64,000 nt of DNA, from NCBI RefSeq assembly GCF_000720485.1, contig NZ_JOAX01000014.1, positions 62,001-126,000 of the forward strand, given 5' to 3'. A program made the position numbers and the translations under genes. Origin of the DNA: Streptomyces ochraceiscleroticus. Its GTDB lineage: Bacteria; Actinomycetota; Actinomycetes; Streptomycetales; Streptomycetaceae. Positions 1 to 7,876 of this stretch are shown here, piece by piece. How positions within the stretch are numbered: position 1 is the stretch's first letter; each line of letters opens with the position of its first letter. A model generated the notes under the pieces. It made no database searches. It had not been told where the DNA came from and saw only the letters and a program-made list of their open reading frames with translations.

Positions 1-119
1 TAGGGGGAAGAAGCCGGTGCAGGGGTGGGGAATGGCGATGGCGTCCTCGTGGCATGGCCTGAAATTTACCGTGCGTACGAGGCTGGTGGGGCCCCACCCT
101 GCAATCCGTTTCCCGCTGG

Positions 120-1094
120 TTACTTCTTGAGCAGGTCCTTCTCCTTCAGATAGGCCGTCGCGACATCCGCCGGCTTGCGCCGGTCGGCATCGACCTGGCG
201 GTTCAGCTCGATCAAGTCCTTCGTCGTGAGCACCTTCGTGAGCTTGCCGAGCGCACTCGCCAGGGCGCTGTCGCCAGCGCTCTTCGCATTCACCACCGGC
301 AGCACATTCTCGGCGTTCTGCAGGTGCTTGTCGTCCTTGAGGAGCACCAGCCCGAAGCTGCCCAGCGTGGCGTCCGTCGTGGTGGTCAGCACCAGTTGGT
401 CCGTGCCGTCCTTGACCGCCTGCTTGGCCTGCACCGTGCCCACGCCCTTGGGGTCGATGCCCGTCACGGCTATGCCGTACGTCTTCTTCAGGCCCGGCAG
501 GCAGTACGGCCTGGTCTCGCACTCCTCGCCCGCCGCGAGCTTCACCTTCTGCTTCGACGCGCCAAGGTCCGAGAGGGTCTTCAGCTTGTGCTTCGCGGCG
601 AATTCCTTGGTGACCGCGAAGGCGTTCTGGTCCGTCGCCGCGCCGTGCGGGAGAACCTTCAGTCCGCGCGGCTCGGCGAGCTTCTTCAGTGCCGCGACGG
701 TCTCGTCCGCGTCGTTGGACGCGACCGACTTCGCCTTGGCGCCGTTCTCCTTGGCGTTGAGAAAATCGGCGAGCGTGGAGGCGTATTCCGGAACGACATC
801 GATCTCGCCCTTCTCCAGGGCCGGTTCGTAGAGCTCGCGATTCTTCAGCGTCTGCACGGACGTCTTGTACCCGGCATTGGAAATGATCTTGGAATAGAGC
901 TCGGCGAGCACCTGGGACTCGGTGAATCCCGCGGAACCCACGACGATCGTGCCCTTGCCGCCCGCGCTCTTGCCGCCCTTTTCCTCCAGGCTCTGGCCGC
1001 CGCACGCGGACAGCCCGGCGCCCAGCGCCAGCACCGTCCCCGCGACGAGGGCCGTCCGCGCGGTACGCGACATGCTGTTCATCGGTTTCACCAT
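120..1094 (-). CDS. Glycine betaine/osmoprotectant ABC transporter substrate-binding lipoprotein
   Basis: Extracellular solute-binding lipoprotein of an OpuC/ProX-type importer for quaternary ammonium osmolytes. The N-terminus has a lipoprotein signal peptide with lipobox LSAC just before GGQ. An OpuAC-type fold follows, starting near GTIVVGSAGFTESQ and containing ELYEPALEKGEIDVVPEYAST, typical of glycine betaine binders. I chose the ATG at 1094 (MVKPMNSMSRT, about 324 aa); ATGs at 1082 and 1073 are also possible, and the longer upstream reading has no signal-like sequence. The two permease genes lie upstream on the same strand and the ATPase is divergent. The exact substrate (betaine, choline, carnitine, proline betaine) cannot be told from sequence alone. 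Confidence 0.88.
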   Translation of the reverse strand: MVKPMNSMSRTARTALVAGTVLALGAGLSACGGQSLEEKGGKSAGGKGTIVVGSAGFTESQVLAELYSKIISNAGYKTSVQTLKNRELYEPALEKGEIDVVPEYASTLADFLNAKENGAKAKSVASNDADETVAALKKLAEPRGLKVLPHGAATDQNAFAVTKEFAAKHKLKTLSDLGASKQKVKLAAGEECETRPYCLPGLKKTYGIAVTGIDPKGVGTVQAKQAVKDGTDQLVLTTTTDATLGSFGLVLLKDDKHLQNAENVLPVVNAKSAGDSALASALGKLTKVLTTKDLIELNRQVDADRRKPADVATAYLKEKDLLKK

Positions 1095-1256
1095 CCAGTC
1101 GTCAATGCGGTCACCGGTCGGGCACCGGCCGGTCTTGAAGTCGAGCAGGCAGCCTTGAAGTCGAGCAGGGAGTACAGCAGAGGGGAGCGAGTACAGCAGA
1201 AGGGCGGCCCGACGTCTGTACCTCGCGCGGTACACACCGCTGCCCCTGACGCCCGC

Positions 1257-1982
1257 TCAGACGGCCGCCGCGTCCTTGCGGGCCGCCCGTATGCCCCGGC
1301 GGACCGTGCGCGCCGGGCGCTTGCCCCGCATCGGGTCGCACAGCCGCTCCACCGCCACCAGCACCGCCTCGACGAGCAGCGCCAGCCCCGCGACCAGCAC
1401 CGCGCCCGCCACCACCTGAGGGGTGTCGTAGTTGCCGAAGCCCGCCGTGATGATCCGGCCGAGGCCCCCGCCGCCGGCCAGCGCGGCGAGCGTCACCGTC
1501 GCCACGACCTGCACCGACGCCGACCGCAGCCCCGTCATGATCAAGGGGTACGCCAGCGGCAGCTCCACCCGGAGCAGCAGCTGAGGGCCGGACATGCCCA
1601 TCCCCCGGGCCGCCTCCACCACATCGCGGTCGGCCTCCCGCATCCCGACGTACGCGTTCGTCAGCAGCGGCGGCACCGCGAACAGCACCAGCGCCACGAT
1701 CGTCGGCCAGTCCCCCGCCCTGCCCAGCGGACTGAGCGTCAGCAGCACCAGTACCGCGAAGGTCGGCACCGCGCGGCCGACGTTGGCGAGATTGACCGCC
1801 AGCGCCCCGCCCTTGCCGATGTGGCCCAGATACAGCGCCACCGGCAGCGCCAGCAGACAGGAGATGATCAGGCACACCACGCTGAGCTGCACATGCTGGC
1901 CCAGGCGGTGCCATACGCCGTTCTCCCCCGCCCAGTTCGCCGCGGAGCCCAGCCAGTCCCACGCGCCCGTGATCGCGTCCAT
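1257..1982 (-). CDS. Osmoprotectant ABC transporter permease (OpuCB/OpuCD family)
   Basis: Integral membrane permease of 241 aa with about five to six hydrophobic segments. It carries the BPD_transp_1 EAA loop (READRDVVEAARGMGMSGPQ, roughly residues 120-139) that docks on the ATPase. Its stop is 162 bp upstream of the binding-protein start and its start is 3 bp from the stop of the second permease, so the three genes form one leftward operon. The N-terminus MDAITGAWDWLGSAANW is typical of the second permease of OpuC-like systems. Family assignment is firm; substrate is inferred from the neighbouring binding protein. Confidence 0.88.
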   Translation of the reverse strand: MDAITGAWDWLGSAANWAGENGVWHRLGQHVQLSVVCLIISCLLALPVALYLGHIGKGGALAVNLANVGRAVPTFAVLVLLTLSPLGRAGDWPTIVALVLFAVPPLLTNAYVGMREADRDVVEAARGMGMSGPQLLLRVELPLAYPLIMTGLRSASVQVVATVTLAALAGGGGLGRIITAGFGNYDTPQVVAGAVLVAGLALLVEAVLVAVERLCDPMRGKRPARTVRRGIRAARKDAAAV

Positions 1983-1985
1983 CGC

Positions 1986-2771
1986 TCAGGCCACCGCCTT
2001 CCGCTCGCGCCCGGTCCGGCGTATCCCACCGGCCCCGTCCCGCGCCCGCCGCGTCCGGTCGGCCCGGGTCCAGGGCGTCAACGCCCGCTGCAGGCCCACC
2101 AGCAGCAGATCGGCGATCAGCGCCAGCAGCACGCACAGCACGGATGCCGTGAGCACCTCGGCCTTGAAGAAGCCCTGCATGCCGCTGTCGATGAGATTGC
2201 CCAGGCCGCCGAAGCCGACGACCGCGCCGATCGTCGTCATCGCCACCGTCGAGACCGTGGCGATCCGCAGCCCCGCCATCAACGCGGGCAGCGCCAGCGG
2301 CAGTTCGACCTGGAAGAGCAGCCGCAGCGGGCCGTACCCCATCCCGCGGGCCGCCTCGCGCACCTCCGTGGGGACCGCCTGCAGGCCCGCGAGGATGTTC
2401 CGCACCAGGATCGTCAGGGAATAGAGCACCAGGCCCGTCACGACCACGGCGGCCGAGACCCCGAACACCGGGGTCAGCAGCGCGAACATGGCCAGCGACG
2501 GGACCGTGTACAGAATCGTCGTCAGGCCGAGCACCGGCCCGGCCGCGCCGCGCCGCTGCCGGGCGAGCAGCGCCAGCGGGAACGCCACCAACAGGCCGAT
2601 GGCCACGGAGAGGACGGTGATCCAGACGTGCTGAACGGTGGCGTCCACCAGCTCCTGGCCACGGCTGCGGACGTACTCGCCGCAGATCCAGTCGTTCGCC
2701 TGCAGGCAGTTGCGCGGGCTCGGGGCCGCGCTCACGTACATACTCGCGACCGTGCTCATGGGCGTGCTCAC
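1986..2771 (-). CDS. Osmoprotectant ABC transporter permease
   Basis: Second permease, 261 aa, first gene of the leftward transporter operon. It has several transmembrane segments and an EAA motif (VPTEVREAARGMGYGPLRLL). The GTG at 2771 is supported by a strong GGAGGTGA ribosome-binding site 7 nt upstream; an ATG lies four codons inside. An N-terminal periplasmic-type segment with two Cys (NCLQANDWICGEYV) precedes the first membrane helix, as seen in other actinobacterial OpuC permeases. Two non-identical permeases plus one ATPase and one lipoprotein make a complete importer. Confidence 0.87.
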   Translation of the reverse strand: MSTPMSTVASMYVSAAPSPRNCLQANDWICGEYVRSRGQELVDATVQHVWITVLSVAIGLLVAFPLALLARQRRGAAGPVLGLTTILYTVPSLAMFALLTPVFGVSAAVVVTGLVLYSLTILVRNILAGLQAVPTEVREAARGMGYGPLRLLFQVELPLALPALMAGLRIATVSTVAMTTIGAVVGFGGLGNLIDSGMQGFFKAEVLTASVLCVLLALIADLLLVGLQRALTPWTRADRTRRARDGAGGIRRTGRERKAVA

Positions 2772-2918
2772 GCCACGTCACCTCCCCCGTCCGCTCGCTC
2801 ACAAATCCGGTGACTGTCTGCGACCTTATCCCCCGCCACTGACAATCGGACCGGACCGCCATTCACTCGCAACATCCCGTTCATCCCGCCCCGGGCGGAC
2901 CGACGACAATGGGGAAGC

Positions 2919-4079
2919 ATGATCCGTTTCGAGCACGTCACCAAGCGCTACGCGGACGGCACCACCGCCGTCGACGACCTCTCGTTCGAGGTCGCTGAGG
3001 GCGAGCTCGTCACGCTCGTCGGCCCGTCCGGGTGCGGCAAGACCACGACCATGAAGATGGTCAACCGCCTGATCGAGCCGAGCGGCGGCCGCATCTTCCT
3101 GGACGGCGCCGACATCGCCACCGTCGACCCGGTCGAGCTGCGCCGGCGCATCGGATACGTCATCCAGCAGATCGGGCTCTTCCCGCACAAGACCGTGCTG
3201 GACAACACCGCCACGGTCCCGCACCTGCTCGGCCGGCCCCGCAAGCAGGCCCGCGCCCGGGCCGCAGAACTCCTCGACCTGGTCGGCCTGGACCCGTCCG
3301 TGTACGGCGACCGGTACCCGGAACAGCTCTCCGGCGGCCAGCGCCAGCGCGTCGGCGTGGCCCGCGCGCTCGCCGCCGATCCGCCCGTGCTGCTGATGGA
3401 CGAGCCGTTCGGTGCCGTGGACCCGGTCGTCCGTGAGCATCTGCAGACGGAGTTCCTGCGGCTGCAGTCCTCGCTGCGCAAGACAGTCCTCTTCGTGACG
3501 CACGACATCGAGGAAGCGGTACGGCTCGGCGACCGCATCGCCGTCTACGGGGCCGGACGCATCGAACAGTTCGACACTCCGGCAACGGTGCTGGGCGCGC
3601 CCGCGACACCGTACGTAGCGGAGTTCGTGGGCGCCGACCGGGGGCTGAAGCGGCTGTCCGTCACCCCCATCGAGACCGGCGACCTCGAGCAGCCGCCGGT
3701 CATCCACCTCGACGACCCCGTGGGGCGCGCGCTGGCCGGGATGACGGCGGACGGCGCCCGCTGGGCGGTCGTGCTGGACCACGAGGACCGGCTGCACGGC
3801 TGGGTCGCGGCGGACACCCTCGCACTCGCCGAGGAGGGCACGGTCCGGGAGCACGCGCGGCGCATGGAGGCGTGGCTGCCGGTCGGGGCGCCCCTGAAAC
3901 AGGCGTTCAGCACGATGCTGCAGCACGACGCGGGCTGGATCGCCGTACTGGACGGCGACCGCTTCCTCGGCGTCCTCACCCCGGGCCGCCTCCACGAGGC
4001 CCTGCGCCGCTCGACCACGGCGGACGCGGCGAAGATCGCCCGCGCGGACGTGGACCTGGAGTCGGTACTGGACGCATGA
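2919..4079 (+). CDS. Osmoprotectant ABC transporter ATP-binding protein (ProV/OpuCA-like)
   Basis: Cytoplasmic ATPase of 386 aa driving the betaine-type importer. It has Walker A GPSGCGKTT (about residues 36-44), signature LSGGQRQRVGVARAL, Walker B VLLMDEPFGAVDP and the His switch VTHD. The C-terminal 130 residues form a regulatory extension with CBS-like features (GWVAADTLALAEEG, GWIAVLDGDRFLGVLTPGRL); in OpuA/OpuC relatives CBS pairs sense ionic strength or c-di-AMP. It is transcribed away from the permeases; the 147-bp intergenic gap must carry both promoters. The start ATG gives an N-terminus (MIRFEHVTKRYADGT) typical of the family. Confidence 0.92.
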   Translation: MIRFEHVTKRYADGTTAVDDLSFEVAEGELVTLVGPSGCGKTTTMKMVNRLIEPSGGRIFLDGADIATVDPVELRRRIGYVIQQIGLFPHKTVLDNTATVPHLLGRPRKQARARAAELLDLVGLDPSVYGDRYPEQLSGGQRQRVGVARALAADPPVLLMDEPFGAVDPVVREHLQTEFLRLQSSLRKTVLFVTHDIEEAVRLGDRIAVYGAGRIEQFDTPATVLGAPATPYVAEFVGADRGLKRLSVTPIETGDLEQPPVIHLDDPVGRALAGMTADGARWAVVLDHEDRLHGWVAADTLALAEEGTVREHARRMEAWLPVGAPLKQAFSTMLQHDAGWIAVLDGDRFLGVLTPGRLHEALRRSTTADAAKIARADVDLESVLDA

Positions 4080-4184
4080 CGCGAAGAAGACGGACGGACC
4101 GGGCAAAGGGGACGCGGGCGCTGCGCTTACAGGTGCAGCTCACCACTCCCCCACCCCGGGGGTTACCCAAGGGCGGCCGCCGAC

Positions 4185-4206
4185 GCACCCGAGCGGCCTC
4201 GGGTGC
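4185..4206. terminator. Inverted repeat between convergent genes
   Basis: GCACCCGAG, loop CGGC, CTCGGGTGC: a 9-bp perfect stem with a 4-nt loop, placed between the stops of the ABC ATPase and the DUF3180 gene, which converge here. There is no T-tract, which is usual for streptomycete terminators. Confidence 0.5.
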
Positions 4207-4241
4207 ACTCGAAAGGGGCTTCGCAGGCTTCAGGCGGCCCG

Positions 4242-4724
4242 CTACGCGGCCGCCGCCCCCGCCTCGTCGTCATCGTCCGGGAGCTTGCAGACGCGTTCCA
4301 GGAAGACGGCGGCGGCCACCACCGCCAGGCCGGCGAGGACCGCCAGGCCCGCGTACACCGTCTGGTCCGTGCGTCCCTGGGCCGCGGAGCCCGAGGTCAG
4401 CAGGAAGACCGCGACGCCGCCGTACAGGCCGCTCACGACCGCGGCGACCAGCGCGCTCGCCTGGCCGAACAGCACGGCCCGCGCGGCCATCATCGGCTCG
4501 ACGCCCTTCGCACCGGGCACCCGCTCACGCTGGGCCTTCAGCCGGCTGCGCAGCGACAGGGCCGTCGCCGCCAGCACGGCCGCGATCAGCGCCAGCACGA
4601 TCGGGGCCGCCAGCGGCACGCTGGGCAGGCTGCCGAGCGCGTCCCACAGCCGGGCGCCGGCCCAGGCCAGTACGCCTGCCACCACGAACAGCCCGACCAG
4701 CACCTTGATCCGTAGCTGCTTCAC
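4242..4724 (-). CDS. DUF3180 family membrane protein
   Basis: A 160-aa integral membrane protein with four hydrophobic helices (about residues 5-22, 37-57, 82-105 and 120-145) and a short acidic C-terminus (DDDDEAG). It matches the actinobacterial DUF3180 family, which regularly follows folK at the end of folate gene clusters; its biochemical role is not known. It lies downstream of folK, separated by a large perfect hairpin (4833-4880), so it may not be fully co-transcribed with the folate genes. Family call is from the sequence pattern (MKQLRIKVLVGLFVVAGVL) and position. Confidence 0.72.
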   Translation of the reverse strand: MKQLRIKVLVGLFVVAGVLAWAGARLWDALGSLPSVPLAAPIVLALIAAVLAATALSLRSRLKAQRERVPGAKGVEPMMAARAVLFGQASALVAAVVSGLYGGVAVFLLTSGSAAQGRTDQTVYAGLAVLAGLAVVAAAVFLERVCKLPDDDDEAGAAAA

Positions 4725-4832
4725 CGAGCTCTTCGCCCCTCACACCGTCCTGGCCACGCGCCCGCGCGGACGCGCCGGCCGTCATGTCCACCGGACACCA
4801 TCATGATCCCTGCACCGGTCCCCCGAGGGCCG

Positions 4833-4880
4833 TAGGGCGTGTCCGATGGGTCTCCGCGGCGACCCATCGGACACGCCCTA
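4833..4880. repeat. 20-bp perfect palindromic arms with 8-nt loop (hairpin or fossil MITE)
   Basis: TAGGGCGTGTCCGATGGGTC, eight bases, then its exact reverse complement ending in TA. After one mismatch four more pairs extend the stem (4828-4885). It sits between folK and the DUF3180 gene. It could act as a strong terminator or attenuator of the fol genes, but its perfect arms and TA at both ends also resemble fused terminal inverted repeats of a transposable element. Confidence 0.75.
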
Positions 4881-4890
4881 GGGCCAACGA

Positions 4891-5484
4891 TCACTCCGGC
4901 AGCCGCAGTTCCAGGTCGGCGCGCGGCGCGATGCCGCTCCGGCCCAGGACCTCCAGCAGCTCGGCCACCGGGCCGTGCCCGGGGACCTTGGCCTCGGGGT
5001 CGACGTCGTGCCACGGCACGAGGACGAAGGCGCGCTCGTGGGCGCGCGGGTGCGGCAGGGTGAGCACCGGGTCCTCGGAGACGACGTCCTGGTACGCGAC
5101 GATGTCGACGTCGATCGTGCGCGGGCCCCAGCGCTCGTCGCGCACCCGCTCGAACGCCTCCTCGATGGCGTGGCCGCGCTCCAGGAGCGAGGAGGGCGGC
5201 AGCGTGGTCTTCAGCAGGACCACGGCATTGAAGTACGTCGGCTGGGAGCCCGGCTCCACGCCCCACGGCTCGGTCTCGTACACCGGTGAGACGGCCTTCA
5301 CGCGCACGCCGGGGGTGTCCTCCAGCGCGTCGATGGCGCCCTGCAGCGTCTCCAGGCGGTTGCCCAGATTGCTCCCCAGGGAGATCACCGCGCGTTTGGG
5401 GTTGGTGAGCGTCACGTCCGCCGCGTCGACCTGCTCCACCACGGAGGCGGGCACCGGCTGCACGGTCGGGTCACTGCTGGTCAT
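4891..5484 (-). CDS. folK: 2-amino-4-hydroxy-6-hydroxymethyldihydropteridine pyrophosphokinase
   Basis: HPPK transfers pyrophosphate from ATP to 6-hydroxymethyl-7,8-dihydropterin, giving the pterin substrate of dihydropteroate synthase. The 197-aa protein contains the family landmarks ISLGSNLGNRLETLQGAID, VSPVYETEPWG and RWGPRTIDVDIV (the HPPK signature with catalytic Arg and Asp pair). A 25-residue actinobacterial N-terminal extension (MTSSDPTVQPVPASVVEQVD) precedes the fold. The ATG overlaps the folB stop by 4 bp (ATGA), indicating translational coupling. Confidence 0.95.
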   Translation of the reverse strand: MTSSDPTVQPVPASVVEQVDAADVTLTNPKRAVISLGSNLGNRLETLQGAIDALEDTPGVRVKAVSPVYETEPWGVEPGSQPTYFNAVVLLKTTLPPSSLLERGHAIEEAFERVRDERWGPRTIDVDIVAYQDVVSEDPVLTLPHPRAHERAFVLVPWHDVDPEAKVPGHGPVAELLEVLGRSGIAPRADLELRLPE

Positions 5485-5840
5485 ACTCGGCTCCGGGTGA
5501 TGGTGATGGTCACGTCGTCAAAGGGGACCGTGATCGGGGCATCGGGCTTGTGGACGACGACCTCGACCTCCTCCACCCCCTGGTGCTTGAGGCATTGGGC
5601 GGCGATCCGCTCCGCGAGCGTCTCGATGAGGTCGACCGGCTCGCCCTCGACGATCGCCACGACCTCCTCCGCCACGACTCCGTAGTGCACGGTCTTCGCG
5701 AGGTCGTCGGTCGCCGCCGCCGGCCGGGTGTCCAGGCCGAGCACCAGGTCCACGACGAACGCCTGGCCCGCCTCGCGTTCCTGGGCGAACACGCCGTGGT
5801 GGCCCCGGGCCTTCAGCCCGCGCAGCGCGACACGGTCCAC
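5481..5840 (-). CDS. folB: Dihydroneopterin aldolase
   Basis: FolB cleaves 7,8-dihydroneopterin to 6-hydroxymethyl-dihydropterin and glycolaldehyde. The 119-aa protein has the family N-terminus VDRVALRGLKARGHHGVF, the substrate-binding Glu in VDLIETLAERI and the catalytic Lys in VVVHKPDAPI. I prefer GTG at 5840, which has GGGAG 8 nt upstream; a GTG five codons earlier (5855) has no good ribosome-binding site. It overlaps folK by 4 bp. The next gene upstream, the NTF2-like gene, is 360 bp away, so folB-folK may have its own promoter. Confidence 0.93.
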   Translation of the reverse strand: MDRVALRGLKARGHHGVFAQEREAGQAFVVDLVLGLDTRPAAATDDLAKTVHYGVVAEEVVAIVEGEPVDLIETLAERIAAQCLKHQGVEEVEVVVHKPDAPITVPFDDVTITITRSRV

Positions 5841-6200
5841 GCGAATCACTCCCACTGGTTACCACTGATCGTCGGATTACCGGGCACGCACCGGACATCG
5901 TCCGGAACACCACCCGGTCATCGAATTTACCTGCGAGCACTGACAGCGCTCGCCCACGGGGGCCATGGACGGCACCCCGCACAGCTGCTGCACAGCCGAG
6001 TCCCCGTCCGCGCGGCCATTTACCCCACGGCCCCGTGCTCCACCCCTACCCCGACACGACTTGGCTCGAACGAGTGCTCCCCCAGCCACCCCGCTGACCC
6101 CGGCCGCTGACCCCGGACACGGTATCCGCCCATGTCAGCGCGGTGCACGCGGCTGTTCAAAAGTCTCAGCATGCGGCGTCGCCGCCCGCCGAGACGTGCC
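5841..6200. other. Gene-free stretch upstream of folB
   Basis: About 360 bp with no reading frame of convincing composition or ribosome-binding site. It is somewhat less GC-rich than its surroundings around 5865-5935, compatible with a promoter region for folB-folK, but I see no clear -10/-35 pair. Confidence 0.4.
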
Positions 6201-6725
6201 TCACAGGCCGCCCGGCAGCCCGCCCACGCCGTCGTCCTCGTCCTCGGGGCCGTCCTCGTCGTCCTCGTCGTCCCGGTCGGCGAGCACCGGCGAACCGTGG
6301 TGCGACCACACCCGCCAGCCGTCCTCCGTGCGCCGGAAGACGTTGGTCGCCACGACGAGCTGGCCGATCAGCGGGCCCACCGAGCCGTCCTCCTCGGCCG
6401 GGCCGCCGCTGAGGATGTTCTCCGTGCAGGTCACCAGCGCGGTGTCGGCCACCACGTCGATCTCCACATCGGTGAGGAAGAACTGGATGTACTCGGTGTT
6501 CGCCATGATCAGCGCATAGGAGCGCAGCACCTCGCTGCGGCCGCGCAGCACCGGCCAGCCAGGGTGCACCACGCTCACCTGGCCGTCCAGCCACAGCTCG
6601 GACATCGCCTCGTGATCCCCGCGCTCGATGGCCTCGTAGAACGCGGTATTGGCCTGCTCCACCAGCTCGATGTCCGTACGTGGGCTCAAACCGCTCACAC
6701 CGCTCCCGTCATGTTCCTCGTGCAT
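6201..6725 (-). CDS. NTF2-like / SnoaL-like protein in folate cluster
   Basis: A 174-aa protein with an NTF2-like (SnoaL/DUF4440-type) cone fold pattern: helix-rich start VEQANTAFYEAIERGDHEAMSELW, then VSVVHPGWPVLRGRSEVLRSY and alternating beta strands ending GWRVWSHHGSPV. The C-terminus is a very acidic Asp/Glu tail (ADRDDEDDEDGPEDEDDG). No catalytic role is known; position between folP and folB is conserved in streptomycetes, so a link to pteridine metabolism is plausible but only inferred. ATG at 6725 has a weak ribosome-binding site; GTG at 6698 (VSGLSPRTDIELV) preceded by GGGAG is an equally good start. Confidence 0.75.
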   Translation of the reverse strand: MHEEHDGSGVSGLSPRTDIELVEQANTAFYEAIERGDHEAMSELWLDGQVSVVHPGWPVLRGRSEVLRSYALIMANTEYIQFFLTDVEIDVVADTALVTCTENILSGGPAEEDGSVGPLIGQLVVATNVFRRTEDGWRVWSHHGSPVLADRDDEDDEDGPEDEDDGVGGLPGGL

Positions 6726-6838
6726 ACTTCGCGTCTTTATGGGCGTGCACAGGTACGTGCACGCATACGGGCTCCGCGCCCCCGTCACCGGGCACGCCGC
6801 GCGCCATCTGGCTGCCCTGTGCCCTGCCGGGCCCCGTT

Positions 6839-7720
6839 CTACGCCGTGCGCCGGGCCGCGGAACCGGCGGCCTCCACGGCGCGTGCGACCCGCACCGCGT
6901 CGGCGCTCGCCCGCACTTCATGCACGCGGACCGCCCAGGCGCCTTCGCGCGCCGACAGGGCGGTGACCGCCGCCGTCGCCGCGTCCCGCTCCCGCGCCGG
7001 CGGCACCGAGGCGGACGCGCCGGCACCGGCCAGCACCCGGCCCAGGAACCGCTTCCGGGAGGCGGCCACCAGCAGCGGCCGGCCCAGCTCGTGCAGCCGC
7101 TCCAGGCCCGCGACCAGCTCCAGGTCGTGATCGGCCTGCTTGGCGAAGCCCAGCCCCGGGTCGATCACGATGCGCTCCGGGTCGATGCCCCCGGCGACCG
7201 CACGGTCCATCGACACCCGAAGCTCGGAAACGACCTCGCCGACGACGTCGCGGTAGACCGCCCGGTCGTTCATGTCGACGGACTGGCCGCGCCAGTGCAT
7301 CACCACGAACGGCGCGTGCGCCGCAGCCACCACCGGGATCATCGCCGGGTCGGCGGCGCCCGCGCTCACGTCGTTCACCAGATGCGCGCCCGCCTGCAGC
7401 GACTGCTCGGCGACAGAGGCCCGCATGGTGTCGACGGAGATCACCACGCCGGCCGCCGCCAGCTCCCGTACGACCGGGATGACGCGGCGCAGCTCCTCGG
7501 CCTCGTCCACCCGCGCGGCACCGGGCCGGGTCGACTCGCCGCCCACGTCCACCAGGTCGGCCCCCTGGGCCACCAGGTCCAGGCCGTGCTTGACCGCGAG
7601 CTCGGTGTCGAACCAGTCGCCGCCGTCGGAGAACGAGTCGGGGGTCACGTTGACCACGCCCATGACCGCGCACCGGTCCCACTCGGGAAGACCGGCCACC
7701 CGGCCACGCAAAGTACTCAT
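6839..7720 (-). CDS. folP: Dihydropteroate synthase
   Basis: DHPS condenses p-aminobenzoate with hydroxymethyl-dihydropterin pyrophosphate; it is the sulfonamide target. The 293-aa protein shows both DHPS signatures, VMGVVNVTPDSFSDGG (residues 19-34) and VDVGGESTRPGA, plus the conserved loops LVNDVSAG, FVVMHWRG and IDPGLGFAKQ. The ATG at 7720 is upstream of the normal family N-terminus MSTLRGRVAGLPEWDRC. Leftward, it precedes the NTF2-like gene by 113 bp. Confidence 0.96.
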   Translation of the reverse strand: MSTLRGRVAGLPEWDRCAVMGVVNVTPDSFSDGGDWFDTELAVKHGLDLVAQGADLVDVGGESTRPGAARVDEAEELRRVIPVVRELAAAGVVISVDTMRASVAEQSLQAGAHLVNDVSAGAADPAMIPVVAAAHAPFVVMHWRGQSVDMNDRAVYRDVVGEVVSELRVSMDRAVAGGIDPERIVIDPGLGFAKQADHDLELVAGLERLHELGRPLLVAASRKRFLGRVLAGAGASASVPPARERDAATAAVTALSAREGAWAVRVHEVRASADAVRVARAVEAAGSAARRTA

Positions 7721-7776
7721 ACATCCAGCCTAGGCGCTGTGGCCGGGCGGCTCGCCCCACGCACCGCGCGTACCTG

Positions 7777-7811
7777 GGCGAACGCGGACGTATGGGTACA
7801 CCTGTACGTCC
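7777..7811. repeat. Inverted repeat upstream of folP
   Basis: GCGGACGTA and TACGTCCGC (9-bp perfect arms) around a 12-nt spacer, nested inside GCGAACG...CGTTCGC outer arms. It lies between the DUF2156 gene stop and the folP start, both leftward. It may be a terminator of the upstream gene or an operator; the sequence cannot decide. Confidence 0.4.
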
Positions 7812-7876
7812 GCGTACGTACCCGTTCGCCGGCTCCCCCGCCGGCCCGGCCGCCACCGCGCCCGCCCCTCGGGCTC

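Noticed and set aside
324..2813. 829-aa open frame antisense to the transporter genes
   Set aside because: Arg/His/Gln-rich shadow of the permease and binding-protein genes; no family pattern or ribosome-binding site.
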